From DATMBF01 sp035559595 (GTDB lineage Bacteria > Bacteroidota > Ignavibacteria > UBA10030), in contig DATMBF010000026.1 in NCBI GenBank assembly GCA_035559595.1, forward strand, positions 1 to 64,000: DNA of 64,000 nucleotides, in the 5' to 3' direction. Positions 17,981 to 26,954 of the stretch are shown here, in pieces. The notes under the pieces were generated by a model. The model was not told the origin of the DNA. It made no database searches and worked only from the letters and a program-made list of their open reading frames with translations. Numbering within the stretch: the first letter of the stretch is position 1; each line of letters begins with the position of its first letter. The position numbers were made by a program, and so were the translations under genes.

Positions 17981-19105
17981 TTATCTCACTTTAAAGGTTG
18001 CGAGACTAAGGATCATCAACAGTATCGCGATGATGTAAAATCGTGTAACAATCTTCGGCTCCGGCCATCCAAGCAGTTCAAAGTGATGGTGAATGGGAGC
18101 CATCTTGAAAATCCGCCGGCCCTCGCCATACTTCCTCTTTGTGTATTTGAAATATACCCGTTGAATGATCACGGAGAGCGTCTCCACCAGAAAAATCCCG
18201 CCAAGTGTGGGGAGAAGAAGCTCTTTCTTGATCAGAACACACATGGCGCCGATGATCCCGCCCAACGCCAGAGAGCCAGTGTCGCCCATGAATACTTGTG
18301 CGGGGTAAGAGTTGAACCAGAGGAACCCGAGCGCCGCTCCCACAAGGGCTGCGCAGAAGATGGCCAGCTCACCATTGCCCCGGAGGTACGGTATCGTGAG
18401 ATATTGACTGAGCTCAATATGGCCTGAAACATAGGCAATGACCGCCAGCGTCATCCCCACGATCCCCACCGTCCCGATAGCAAGTCCATCCAAGCCGTCC
18501 GTCAAGTTTACCGCGTTTGAGGTAGCAGTAATCATAAAGACCACGATAGGGATGTACATCCAGCCGAAATCAAACTCCAGATTTTTAAAGAACGGAACCG
18601 TTGTGCTCGATTTGATTCGCCAGAGGTCCGGATCAATCCAGTGAGGAAAAAAATAGATGACACTACCCACCACTAGTCCAACCAGAACCTGACCCACGAT
18701 CTTGTACCGCCCGATTAATCCTTTCGGTTTCTTCTTGATGACTTTCAGATAATCGTCGATAAAGCCGACCGTCCCAAGAGCCGCCGTGACGAAAATGATG
18801 AGGAGGATATAAGCATTCTTCAGATCGGCCCAGAGAAGCGCGGGAATCAGAATCGATGCGAGGACGATCAAGCCGCCCATTGTTGGGGTTCCCGCCTTTG
18901 TGAGATGAGTCTTCGGTGCCTCGAGCTTGGCCGCTTCTCCAATCTGAAGCTCACGGAGGCGGCGAATGATCTTTGGACCGATCCAGAACGCGATGATGAG
19001 TGCTGTAACAGCTGCTGCGCCGGCTCTGAATGTGATGAACCGGAACACGCCGAAACCGGGAATATCGTAGACTCTGTCGAGATATGTGAGAACATAGTAC
19101 AACAT
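17981..19105 (-). CDS. mraY: Phospho-N-acetylmuramoyl-pentapeptide-transferase
   Basis: A 374-residue polytopic enzyme that transfers phospho-MurNAc-pentapeptide to undecaprenyl phosphate, forming lipid I. Conserved signatures are KAGTPTMGG, the acidic DDYLK motif, NLTDGLDGLA, and GDTGSLALGG near the HHHFE loop (PIHHHFELLGWPE). About ten transmembrane segments are visible. It starts with ATG 1 bp after the murF stop. Confidence 0.96.
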   Translation of the reverse strand: MLYYVLTYLDRVYDIPGFGVFRFITFRAGAAAVTALIIAFWIGPKIIRRLRELQIGEAAKLEAPKTHLTKAGTPTMGGLIVLASILIPALLWADLKNAYILLIIFVTAALGTVGFIDDYLKVIKKKPKGLIGRYKIVGQVLVGLVVGSVIYFFPHWIDPDLWRIKSSTTVPFFKNLEFDFGWMYIPIVVFMITATSNAVNLTDGLDGLAIGTVGIVGMTLAVIAYVSGHIELSQYLTIPYLRGNGELAIFCAALVGAALGFLWFNSYPAQVFMGDTGSLALGGIIGAMCVLIKKELLLPTLGGIFLVETLSVIIQRVYFKYTKRKYGEGRRIFKMAPIHHHFELLGWPEPKIVTRFYIIAILLMILSLATFKVR

Positions 19106-19106
19106 A

Positions 19107-20519
19107 TCAAGCTGCCTTGGCGAATCGTTCCTTGAGAAAGGTGACGATATCTTCCATCTTCATGCCACGAGAGCCTTTAATGAGAACAACGTCGCCGGGG
19201 GTCAGTAACTCGGCAAGATACTCAGCCAGCATGTTCTTCTGCTCATAGTGAGCTTTGAATTTTGTCTTCGCCTCCATGGATGTACATCGAGAAAGTGGAC
19301 CAAATGTCAAGAGGTACTCGATACCGTATCGTGCGATGACGGAGCCAATCTGACGATGTTCCTTCTCGGCCGAACTTCCAAGCTCAAGCATGTCAGCGAG
19401 AACAGCGATGCGTTTTCCTTTCGTCTCAAATGACTGCATTGTCTGAAGCGCTGCCAACACGGAATCGGGGTTGGAGTTGTACGTATCGTTCAAGACGATG
19501 AAGCCGTTGATTCTCAGCACTTCCATGCGCTTGGCCGGCGCTGTGAAGTTGTGAAGCGCCCACTGAATCTTCTTCGGGGGGACGCGGAACGCCAGGCCTA
19601 CCGTTGCGGCGGCGATGGCGTTCGACACATTATGCTGACCGGGAACAGAGAGGCGAATCTCGAAAGACGTTTTCCCTTTTGGACGCACTTGAACACGAGC
19701 ACATCCGTTTGCATCGAAGCCCACCACTTTCCCACGGACATCGGCGGCTGAGTTTTTCAGGCTATAAGAAAAACCCTTCAACCCCTTCGCTTTTTTAACA
19801 AGATGAGAGTCATCTTTGTTCAAGAAGACGACCGGCGTCCGTTTTCGTACCCCTCGGAGCCAATCGAACAGCTCCGTCTCGGCTTTTGCGACGCCAGAAA
19901 CCGATCCGAAGAATTCAAGATGCTCTCGACCGATATTGGTAATCAGGCCGTGTGTTGGCTCTGCGATTTCGCAGAGGGCGCGGATTTCTCCCGGATGGTT
20001 CGTTCCCATTTCGATCACCGCTACTCGATGCTTCCGGTCGAGGTTAAAGAGTGTCTGCGGTACACCAATGTGATTATTGAGATTGCCTTCTGTCGAGAGC
20101 ACACGCAGTGTTGTGCCGAGGACGGCACGGATCATTTCTTTGGTTGTTGTTTTCCCATTGCTACCTCCGATGGCGAGAACGGGAATCTTGAATTTCCGGC
20201 GATAGAGTCTTGCCAGCTCACCAAGAGCAGCCGTTGTGTTCCCGACGACAATTCTCGGCACCGCGAGACTGGCCAAGAAAGCGGAGTTGGTTTCTGCCCA
20301 ACGATGGTCAACGATGGCTGTGACGGCTCCTGCCTGAATGGCGGCCGTAAGAAAATCATGCCCATCAAATTTTTCACCACGAAGAGCAACAAAGAGATTC
20401 CCTCTCTGAATTGTACGTGAATCGGTTGAAACGCCCGTGAAGACCAGCTTCTCGCGGCCACCAATATCGAAGGTCGCCAGATGCTTCACCTTCAAACAAT
20501 CCGCAAGAGTAAGATTCAT
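19107..20519 (-). CDS. murF: UDP-MurNAc-tripeptide--D-alanyl-D-alanine ligase
   Basis: A 470-residue Mur ligase that attaches D-Ala-D-Ala to the UDP-MurNAc tripeptide. It has the N-terminal DSRTIQRGNLFVALRG substrate-binding motif, the P-loop IGGSNGKTTTKEMI (~117), EMGTNHPGEI, and NDTYNSNPDS in the C-terminal domain. The ATG overlaps the murE stop (20516-20519). No ddl gene for D-Ala-D-Ala synthesis is present in this cluster. Confidence 0.95.
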   Translation of the reverse strand: MNLTLADCLKVKHLATFDIGGREKLVFTGVSTDSRTIQRGNLFVALRGEKFDGHDFLTAAIQAGAVTAIVDHRWAETNSAFLASLAVPRIVVGNTTAALGELARLYRRKFKIPVLAIGGSNGKTTTKEMIRAVLGTTLRVLSTEGNLNNHIGVPQTLFNLDRKHRVAVIEMGTNHPGEIRALCEIAEPTHGLITNIGREHLEFFGSVSGVAKAETELFDWLRGVRKRTPVVFLNKDDSHLVKKAKGLKGFSYSLKNSAADVRGKVVGFDANGCARVQVRPKGKTSFEIRLSVPGQHNVSNAIAAATVGLAFRVPPKKIQWALHNFTAPAKRMEVLRINGFIVLNDTYNSNPDSVLAALQTMQSFETKGKRIAVLADMLELGSSAEKEHRQIGSVIARYGIEYLLTFGPLSRCTSMEAKTKFKAHYEQKNMLAEYLAELLTPGDVVLIKGSRGMKMEDIVTFLKERFAKAA

Positions 20520-22021
20520 GCGTGCGACCTGATAAACTCTTCGACAACTTCCTTATCGCTGAAGTGAACTCTTTCGGTCCCGAGGATCTGATACTCCTCG
20601 TGTCCTTTTCCCGCAATCAAAATGACGTCGCCCGGAGCTGCTTTGGAGAGTGCTAACTCAATGGCACGCCTGCGATTCACTTCGCGAAGAACCGACGCAC
20701 CCGTGGGCACACCAGCAAGAATCTCATCGAGAATTCTTTCCGGATCTTCTGTGCGCGGATTGTCGGAGGTCACGATTATCACATCGCTCCATTTGGCGAC
20801 GACCGTTCCCATCAACGGTCTCTTGGCCCGGTCACGATCACCTCCAGCACCAAAAACCGTAAAGATCGTTCCACGCTTTTGAGGCAGAATGTCGTGAATT
20901 GTCCGCAGGCACTTCTCCAGCGCATCAGGCGTATGGGCGTAGTCGATGATTGCCGTCCAGCCTGCCGGGGATGTCACTCGCTCAAAACGGCCTTTCACAT
21001 TGGGGATATTCTGCAAGCCGCGCTGGATGGTTTCGATTGGCAACCCAATCGTGAGTCCGACCGCGCTTGCCGCGAGGCTATTATAAACGTTGAACCGACC
21101 GACCAGCGGAGAATCAATGTGTGTAGTTGTATTTCGAAAGTTCAGATCGAAGTTCGAACCGTTGATGGAAAGCCGGACATTGGTTGCCCGAACATCGGCT
21201 TCGCTATCGACACCGTAAGAACTTTTCGAGGCCATCGTCCGGTCAACGATCAATATTCCCCGCTCATCGTCTGCATTGTAGATAGCATGCGCAGAGCTCT
21301 TGAGTGAATCAAAGAGAATCTTCTTTGCCTTGAAATACTCCTCCATCGTGCCGTGGTAATCGAGATGGTCTTGCGTCAAGTTCGTGAATACAGCAATGTC
21401 GAAGTCGAGTCCGTACACGCGCGATTGATGCAACGCATGCGAGGAAACCTCCATCGAGACCGAGGTGCAGCCCCGGTCGCGCATGGTGGCAACGATTTCG
21501 TTGAGTTCGAGAGATTCGGGCGTTGTATGATGAGCAGGCCGGATTTCCGAGCCTATGCGATATTCGATTGTTCCGATCATTCCGACCTTCTCTCCCGCTG
21601 CCTCAAGAATTCCTCGAATCAAATTCGTTGTTGTCGTCTTTCCGTTTGTTCCAGTCACTCCGATAAGTCGAAGTGCTCGCGATGGATGTCCATAGAAATT
21701 CGCCGCCATCTGGGCCAATGCTTTTCGGCTGTCCGGAACGACGACTTTGATAACGCCAGCATGCATGAAAAACGAATCCGGCAAAGCTGCGTCATCCTGA
21801 ACAACCACAACTCTCGCTCCCCGAGACACGACATCCTGAATGAAGCGATGGCCATCGCTTGTCGTTCCCCTGATGGCAACAAAGCAATCTTCTTTTCCGA
21901 CTTTTCGCGAGTCGTACTGAATCCGCTGCACCTCAACATCGTGCGTGACTACCATCCGCCCGAACATCGTTTGGAACAGCTTTGTCACCTGAACACCGGC
22001 CAGCAACTGAGATAACTTCAT
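20516..22021 (-). CDS. murE: UDP-N-acetylmuramoyl-tripeptide synthetase (third-residue ligase)
   Basis: A 501-residue Mur ligase adding the third stem residue. Motifs are DSRKVGKEDCFVAIRG, the P-loop GVTGTNGKTTTTNLI (~125), and YAHTPDALEKCL. The amino-acid-recognition motif reads TSDNPRTEDP, the DNPR form associated with meso-diaminopimelate specificity, so a Gram-negative-type A1-gamma peptidoglycan is expected. It is followed directly by murF and preceded by ftsI. Confidence 0.95.
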   Translation of the reverse strand: MKLSQLLAGVQVTKLFQTMFGRMVVTHDVEVQRIQYDSRKVGKEDCFVAIRGTTSDGHRFIQDVVSRGARVVVVQDDAALPDSFFMHAGVIKVVVPDSRKALAQMAANFYGHPSRALRLIGVTGTNGKTTTTNLIRGILEAAGEKVGMIGTIEYRIGSEIRPAHHTTPESLELNEIVATMRDRGCTSVSMEVSSHALHQSRVYGLDFDIAVFTNLTQDHLDYHGTMEEYFKAKKILFDSLKSSAHAIYNADDERGILIVDRTMASKSSYGVDSEADVRATNVRLSINGSNFDLNFRNTTTHIDSPLVGRFNVYNSLAASAVGLTIGLPIETIQRGLQNIPNVKGRFERVTSPAGWTAIIDYAHTPDALEKCLRTIHDILPQKRGTIFTVFGAGGDRDRAKRPLMGTVVAKWSDVIIVTSDNPRTEDPERILDEILAGVPTGASVLREVNRRRAIELALSKAAPGDVILIAGKGHEEYQILGTERVHFSDKEVVEEFIRSHA

Positions 22022-22046
22022 CCGGACCTGCGCTGTTCATGGCACG

Positions 22047-24242
22047 TCATTGGTCGACTACGAGCGTTGGCATGGGTCGAGGATCGCAAATGATCCGAAC
22101 CGTCGTTCCGGGCTTCACACGCTGCCCCGCAAGTGGCGATTGATGCATCACGATTCCCGAACCGACGATCTCGATGTCGAAATGATCGATCATGAGCCGG
22201 TTCATCGCCCGCCGCACACTCATGCCTTTGAGAGCAGGAACGACAACTTCCCCTGGGCGTTCTTCATCTGCATTAAGCGCAAGGGATATGACGTCACCCG
22301 GCTCGACATGTCTTCCCGGTTCGGGCGCTTGCCGAACCACGATATCTCCCGTTCCGAAAGTTCGACTCTTGAGCTGTACTCCCTCGAGCATCTTTTCTGC
22401 AATCGAGATGTGAAGATTGCGCACGTCGGGTACGGTGATCCCTTTGGGAACCTCCCCAGCAAGTTTCATCTGCGGTGTGCGTCTCACCAACAGCGATGTG
22501 TTGACGATTCTTTCGGCGATGTTCTTGAAGACGGGACCGCTTGTTACGCCGCCATAATAGCCACGGCTTCTTGGATTGTCCATCATGACAAGGCAAACAA
22601 GCTGCGGATCTTCAACCGGAAAGTACCCGACGAACGAGCTTGTGTAGTTCCCCGGAACATATTGCCCATCGATCACCTTCCGTGACGTGCCGGTCTTTCC
22701 AGCGATGCGCACCGTTTCGAGGCGAACCTCTTTTGCGGTTCCACGTTCGACAACACCTTCAAGGGCTTCTGTGAGGAGGGCTGTGGTTTTTTCCGAAATG
22801 ACCCTCCGGATACGCTGAGGCGATTGCTGGAACAGAAGAGTCCCGTCAGGTGCGCGGACCTCGCGTACGATGAAGGGGCGCATCAACACACCATTGTTTG
22901 CCACCGCCGCATAGGCCGCCACAATTTGAAGCGGAGTGACAGCGACCTCGTAACCGTAGGAGAGGGATTGCAGCGTCGTTCCAGACCATTCATGAGGCTT
23001 CTTCAATCTTCCCCTCACTTCACCCGGAAGATCGACGCCGGTGAGAATTCCAAACCCAAAGTCGCGTGCTTGACGATAGAGCCTCTCCGACCCGATCGAT
23101 GTGCTGACCTTTGCCATGACAATGTTGCTCGAGACCTCCATTGCTTCTTTGAATGTCAGCCAATCGTGCTCATGGGTGTCTTTAATGAGTCTGACCGTCC
23201 CCCGTGGAAGTCGAACGCGGTACGTTCCCCCTTCGGCATCGAACTTTTTGTCCGGCGTAACGATATTGTATTCGTATGCTGCCGCCGCAGTAACAACTTT
23301 GAAGATCGATCCCGGCTCGAACATATCGGCAACGATTCTGTTCTTCGCATAAAGGAGATCGGTCTTTCCGAGATCATTCGGATTGATGCTCGGGTAATGG
23401 GCGAGTGCGAGAATCTCTGCCGTTTTTGCATCAAGAAGAAGAGCCAGGCCACCATCGGCATGATTGGCAAGAACGCCTCGTCGTAATTCCTCTTCCGCGA
23501 TGGATTGGTAAACGAGATCGACGGTTAATGTGAGATGATTGCCGTTGGTTGGATCGACTCTTGGATAGTCTGCCGAAGGTCGCGCGCGGCCAAGACCATC
23601 TCGCTGCATGATCACGAAGCCATTGCGCCCCTTGAGATGATCGTCAAACTGCAGTTCCAGCCCCGAAATCCCTTGATTATCGATGTTCGTAAAACCCAGA
23701 AGAGGGCCCGCAAGCTCGTCGTAATGGTACAGTCGTTTGGGTTCGTTGATTGTTACAATCCCCTCGAAGCTGCCGGATTCGATTCGCTTTGCGACCTCAG
23801 GTCTGACGTGTCTTTCAAGCCACACAAACCGGCGCGATGATTTGTCGGGTGGGTTCAAGCGCTCGAGGTAGTACGAAGCGGGTCGCCCGAAGACCGTGGA
23901 AAATCGCTGCGCAATCCGCCGTGCGCCATTTCCGACCATTTTAGGATCGGCTGCAAAGGATACGAACATGGTGTTGGAGACGAGAACATTCCCGTTGCGG
24001 TCGTAGATGTTCCCGCGGATGCCCGGCAAGGTGAAACGCTGCTCGTATTGCTTTCGGGCCATCGACTGGTAACGCTCTTTTTCGAGAAGCTGAATCTTCA
24101 CCAGTGTGGCGCCAATAAGCACGAAGAACAGGACGAAAAAAAGTTTCAGGACAACGAGACGCCACGCCGACTCCTGTCGGAGCGAGGGATCGGGCTTTTC
24201 AATTGGTACGCCGGGATGGACCGGTTGATTCGGTTGGTTCAT
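22047..24242 (-). CDS. ftsI: Division transpeptidase FtsI/PBP3 with two C-terminal PASTA domains
   Basis: A 731-residue class-B penicillin-binding protein with a transmembrane anchor at ~27-50 and a dimerisation domain starting RGNIYDRNGNVL. The transpeptidase domain has the SxxK motif GSIFK (catalytic Ser ~312), SSN and KTGTS. The C-terminal ~130 residues contain two PASTA repeats (starting ITVPDVRNL and VVVPALKGM). Classic proteobacterial FtsI lacks PASTA; the SpoVD/PBP2x type has it. The ATG overlaps the ftsL stop (ATGA). It cross-links septal peptidoglycan with FtsW. Confidence 0.94.
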   Translation of the reverse strand: MNQPNQPVHPGVPIEKPDPSLRQESAWRLVVLKLFFVLFFVLIGATLVKIQLLEKERYQSMARKQYEQRFTLPGIRGNIYDRNGNVLVSNTMFVSFAADPKMVGNGARRIAQRFSTVFGRPASYYLERLNPPDKSSRRFVWLERHVRPEVAKRIESGSFEGIVTINEPKRLYHYDELAGPLLGFTNIDNQGISGLELQFDDHLKGRNGFVIMQRDGLGRARPSADYPRVDPTNGNHLTLTVDLVYQSIAEEELRRGVLANHADGGLALLLDAKTAEILALAHYPSINPNDLGKTDLLYAKNRIVADMFEPGSIFKVVTAAAAYEYNIVTPDKKFDAEGGTYRVRLPRGTVRLIKDTHEHDWLTFKEAMEVSSNIVMAKVSTSIGSERLYRQARDFGFGILTGVDLPGEVRGRLKKPHEWSGTTLQSLSYGYEVAVTPLQIVAAYAAVANNGVLMRPFIVREVRAPDGTLLFQQSPQRIRRVISEKTTALLTEALEGVVERGTAKEVRLETVRIAGKTGTSRKVIDGQYVPGNYTSSFVGYFPVEDPQLVCLVMMDNPRSRGYYGGVTSGPVFKNIAERIVNTSLLVRRTPQMKLAGEVPKGITVPDVRNLHISIAEKMLEGVQLKSRTFGTGDIVVRQAPEPGRHVEPGDVISLALNADEERPGEVVVPALKGMSVRRAMNRLMIDHFDIEIVGSGIVMHQSPLAGQRVKPGTTVRIICDPRPMPTLVVDQ

Positions 24243-24772
24243 TCCTGTTGGGATTGCTTTAACGTCTGTTCAATCTCGCGAATCTTTTCGTGATCGACCG
24301 GCAAGATCTCGGGAGGGTGCTTGGGATTCCGAAGCTGTAGCTCCCCTTCCGCCATCTGCCGAATACGCTCCAGGCTTGACAACCGATTGATCCTCGCCTT
24401 CAAAATCTCCTGTTCCATGAGGATTTGTTGATGCTGATTCTGAAGCGCGTTGATTTCGTTCATCAACTGATCGACGGCAATGATATTGCTGATGTAGATG
24501 ACGATGGCAATCGCTGTCGCGAAGAGAAGGAGAACGGCATTAAAGGGAGAGACCTTCCGCCTGACAATCTTGCGATTGCGGGGAGTATACACGTCGGCAC
24601 GCCCTGGGTCAACCGTGGTTCGAGCGTTTGGCAGTGGGAGGGTCCCGCTATAGATCATCGGCCGCGTGCTTTCCTGGAACGTAGAGAGCGGAGGCCGCTC
24701 TGTTTGAGGCGGCGTATCCTCAAGAGCTTTTTGTGCCAAGAATTCAGCCTCGTTGTTGAAGAGCTTTGCCAT
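24239..24772 (-). CDS. ftsL: FtsL-like division protein
   Basis: A 177-residue bitopic protein with a Pro-rich cytoplasmic N-terminus of ~75 residues and one transmembrane helix (~80-100). A coiled coil follows (~102-140: LMNEINALQNQHQQIL and onward), the architecture of FtsL/DivIC. The start ATG overlaps the rsmH stop by one base (TGATG, 24770-24774). Primary sequence is poorly conserved, so the identity rests on topology and the slot between rsmH and ftsI. The cytoplasmic part is longer than usual. Confidence 0.85.
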   Translation of the reverse strand: MAKLFNNEAEFLAQKALEDTPPQTERPPLSTFQESTRPMIYSGTLPLPNARTTVDPGRADVYTPRNRKIVRRKVSPFNAVLLLFATAIAIVIYISNIIAVDQLMNEINALQNQHQQILMEQEILKARINRLSSLERIRQMAEGELQLRNPKHPPEILPVDHEKIREIEQTLKQSQQE

Positions 24773-25698
24773 CAAACTTTCTCGGCAGACCGTAATCGTG
24801 CACTGCGGGCGCGGGGGTTCGTTGCAACCTCGGTTTCGTCTGGTTCAATCGGCTTATTGGTCAGGAGTCGGACTTTTGGTGTTATTGGAGAATCCGGAAT
24901 TAGTTTGTTGCCTGACGGCCGAGATGTCATGGCTGCCTCTTTTAAAGTCTCCTTCACAATCCGGTCTTCCAGGGAGTGATAGGAAATCACCACAAGCCGT
25001 CCGCCAGTCTGGAGAAGAGCGATTGCATCATGCAAAGCGAGCCGAAGGTTCTCCAATTCGTTGTTCACCTCTATCCGAATCGCCTGAAACACTCGCGCCA
25101 AGGTCTTGGTAAGATGTCTGTTGCCTGCAACGTCAGCGACGAGAGTTGCAAGTTCTCCTGTTGTTTGAATCCGTCTCGATTCACGTCGTTTCACAATCTC
25201 TCGGGCAATCCTCTTTCCAAGGGGTTCTTCACCATACTTCCACAGAACATCGGCGATTTGATCCTCTCCGTATCGATTCACGACCTGAAAGGCATCCAGC
25301 TCCTGCGTCCGATCCATCCTCATATCCAGCCGCTCGTTTGATCGGAAACTAAACCCTTTTGACGGCTCGTCGATCTGGTACGAGGAAATTCCGAGATCAA
25401 AAAGGATTCCGGCAATCGGCTCTTTGCCCAACGCTATTTGCTTGATTTCTCGGAAGTTTGCCCGATACAGTTCCGCCCTTGGTCCAAATCTCTTCAATCG
25501 TTCAGTCGCAAAATCAATTGCATCCTGGTCGGCGTCGATGCCGATGAGTTTGCCTGCTGGTGATGTCGTCTCAAGGATGGCCTCCGAATGCCCACCTCCT
25601 CCCACTGTCGCGTCGACGTAGGTAGCGGCTTTGGAAGTCACCAGTGCCGAAATGGTGGCTTGCAAAAGAACGGGCGTATGGAAAAACGGACGTTTCAC
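24772..25698 (-). CDS. rsmH: 16S rRNA (cytosine(1402)-N(4))-methyltransferase
   Basis: A 308-residue SAM-dependent methyltransferase that modifies C1402 in the ribosomal P site. It shows the N-terminal HTPVLLQ, the SAM motif VDATVGGGGHSEAIL (~28-42), FDLGISSYQID, and the C-terminal VISYHSLEDRIVK. The start is a GTG at 25696-25698, 34 bp downstream of mraZ. It occupies its standard second place in the dcw cluster. Confidence 0.96.
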   Translation of the reverse strand: MKRPFFHTPVLLQATISALVTSKAATYVDATVGGGGHSEAILETTSPAGKLIGIDADQDAIDFATERLKRFGPRAELYRANFREIKQIALGKEPIAGILFDLGISSYQIDEPSKGFSFRSNERLDMRMDRTQELDAFQVVNRYGEDQIADVLWKYGEEPLGKRIAREIVKRRESRRIQTTGELATLVADVAGNRHLTKTLARVFQAIRIEVNNELENLRLALHDAIALLQTGGRLVVISYHSLEDRIVKETLKEAAMTSRPSGNKLIPDSPITPKVRLLTNKPIEPDETEVATNPRARSARLRSAEKV

Positions 25699-25732
25699 GA
25701 TACGTGCCGAGCCATCGTATCACACTGTCCCC

Positions 25733-26182
25733 CTACGCGCCGGTTTTCAGGACCGATTCCGCAACAGTCTCGTACGTCGCCGGTTGGTTATTCATGTATT
25801 CCTCGTAGATCTTCGGATTCCAGATTTCAATGCGCTCGAGCACGCCAAGGATCATCACCTCATTCTCGATTCCAGCAAACTTCAGCAAGTCCTGCGGAAT
25901 TGAAATGCGAGACTGGCTGTCAAGCTGAGAGTCCGTAGCCCACTGGAGGAGCGTCCGGACGAGAAACCGATGCTGCGGGTTGGAAGGAGAAAGGCCTCGA
26001 ATCATCTGCTCCACTTTGTTCCACTCATCCTGCGGATAGACGAAGAGGCATTGCTCGAAGCCGCGTGTGATGACAAACGTATCGTTTGCCTCCGGCGAAA
26101 CGTTCTTACGGAGTCGTGCCGGAAGGGCAATTCTTCCTTTGTTATCAACGGAGTACGAGTACCGCCCTTTGAACGAAGACAC
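25733..26182 (-). CDS. mraZ: Transcriptional regulator MraZ
   Basis: A 149-residue protein with two SpoVT/AbrB-like repeats, each with the DxxxR signature (DNKGRIALPARLR at ~13-25; DSQSRISIPQDLL at ~88-100). MraZ forms ring-shaped oligomers that bind TGGG-type repeats in its own promoter and represses the dcw cluster in E. coli. The start is a GTG (26180-26182). Candidate binding repeats lie 70-93 bp upstream of the start codon. Confidence 0.95.
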   Translation of the reverse strand: MSSFKGRYSYSVDNKGRIALPARLRKNVSPEANDTFVITRGFEQCLFVYPQDEWNKVEQMIRGLSPSNPQHRFLVRTLLQWATDSQLDSQSRISIPQDLLKFAGIENEVMILGVLERIEIWNPKIYEEYMNNQPATYETVAESVLKTGA

Positions 26183-26251
26183 TAATGTCTTTCAGAATTG
26201 TTATAGAATAGCTTCATTACCTAATCCAAAATTACCTAATCCAAACAGTTC

Positions 26252-26275
26252 ACCCATCTTCCCCACTTTTCCCCA
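26252..26275 (-). promoter_or_regulatory. Candidate MraZ operator: three TGGG(G/T) direct repeats
   Basis: On the minus strand the pentamers TGGGG (26275-26271), TGGGG (26265-26261) and TGGGT (26256-26252) run in the same orientation with start-to-start spacing of 10 and 9 bp. Known MraZ operators are TGGG repeats one helical turn apart, upstream of mraZ. The position, just downstream of a candidate -10, fits autorepression. The third repeat is one base out of register. Confidence 0.6.
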
Positions 26276-26287
26276 CATGGCAATGCT

Positions 26288-26315
26288 AATTTACGTAATG
26301 CTCTCTGAAAGTCAA
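26288..26315 (-). promoter_or_regulatory. Candidate promoter of the mraZ/dcw cluster
   Basis: On the minus strand TTGACT (26315-26310) and TAAATT (26293-26288) are separated by 16 bp. The -10 extended as TAAATTAG only partly fits the Bacteroidota TAnnTTTG pattern. Transcription from here would give a leader of about 100 nt containing the three candidate MraZ boxes. Confidence 0.45.
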
Positions 26316-26348
26316 GCGAAAAATGGCCGAAAACAGGGGGTTATAAAA

Positions 26349-26372
26349 TGTGGAAAAGTGTGTGGAAAAGTG
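26349..26372. repeat. Tandem 12-bp repeat with two DnaA-box-like sequences
   Basis: TGTGGAAAAGTG occurs twice back to back (26349-26360 and 26361-26372). Read on the minus strand each copy contains TTTTCCACA, a match to the DnaA-box consensus TTWTNCACA. Two boxes alone do not make an origin, and a regulatory role upstream of mraZ is equally possible. Confidence 0.5.
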
Positions 26373-26954
26373 AAAAGCGCGAGGGAAAGCTAGAACCCCT
26401 TTTTTTCATCAAAAAGGCGTTTTTTGGAGAAGAGTGTGAAGGGTAGTACTCCCATGCTGAGAGTTGCGGTGGGGAGAATGGCAACATGTTCACACGTTGC
26501 CCTGTGGTGCAAGCAAAGTTGTACAGGTTGAGAATATGGATGCCAGCCGTGCAATCCAATCCGATGAAAGACAGAGTGTGTAAACGGCACTGAGGTCCAG
26601 CGGGTGGTAAGCTGGAACATGCGCGCCAATTCTTTGGGCCAAGAATGGTGTATGGTTCACCTGTCTCGAATTCGAAGGCACCGGAAACGTTCCGGGGTTG
26701 CCTTTGCAAAAGGACAAGTTGTGTTCAGAATGAAGATGAGCTGAAATTCACTGGTTGGATTTACAACAGTTTCAGGTGAAAATCTAACCCCAATGTCAAA
26801 AGGCTCGAAGACTCTGTTCGAATTCCTCTATCGTTCACCTCATTGTTTTGCTTGGAAAGTATAACAACTTCGATCGCGAGGACGACAACCACAAAGTGAA
26901 GAAAACCTTGATAAAAGTTCAGCTTTGGAAGATGAAGTGGGAGTTTCTGATGTT

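Larger units (their letters stand above)
26183..26954. other. Gene-free region upstream of mraZ
   Basis: About 770 bp without a convincing gene. The mraZ-proximal third carries the candidate promoter, MraZ boxes and 12-bp tandem repeat. The rest shows no recognisable coding frame or RNA. It includes a perfect 6-bp inverted repeat (GGCAAC 26480-26485, GTTGCC 26496-26501) whose flanks resemble the palindrome at the right edge of the window. T-rich stretches near 26400-26425 can form a weak hairpin. Confidence 0.5.

Noticed and set aside
26395..26430. A terminator hairpin with T-runs
   Set aside because: The CCTTTTT/AAAAAGG stem is weak and no plus-strand gene ends upstream of it.
26341..26709. 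A 122-codon minus-strand frame in the gene-free region
   Set aside because: No ribosome-binding site, no family features, and the neighbouring frames look equally coding-like. It also runs through the tandem repeat.
26183..26954. Chromosomal replication origin
   Set aside because: Only two DnaA-box-like sites, no AT-rich unwinding element and no dnaA, dnaN or gidA nearby.
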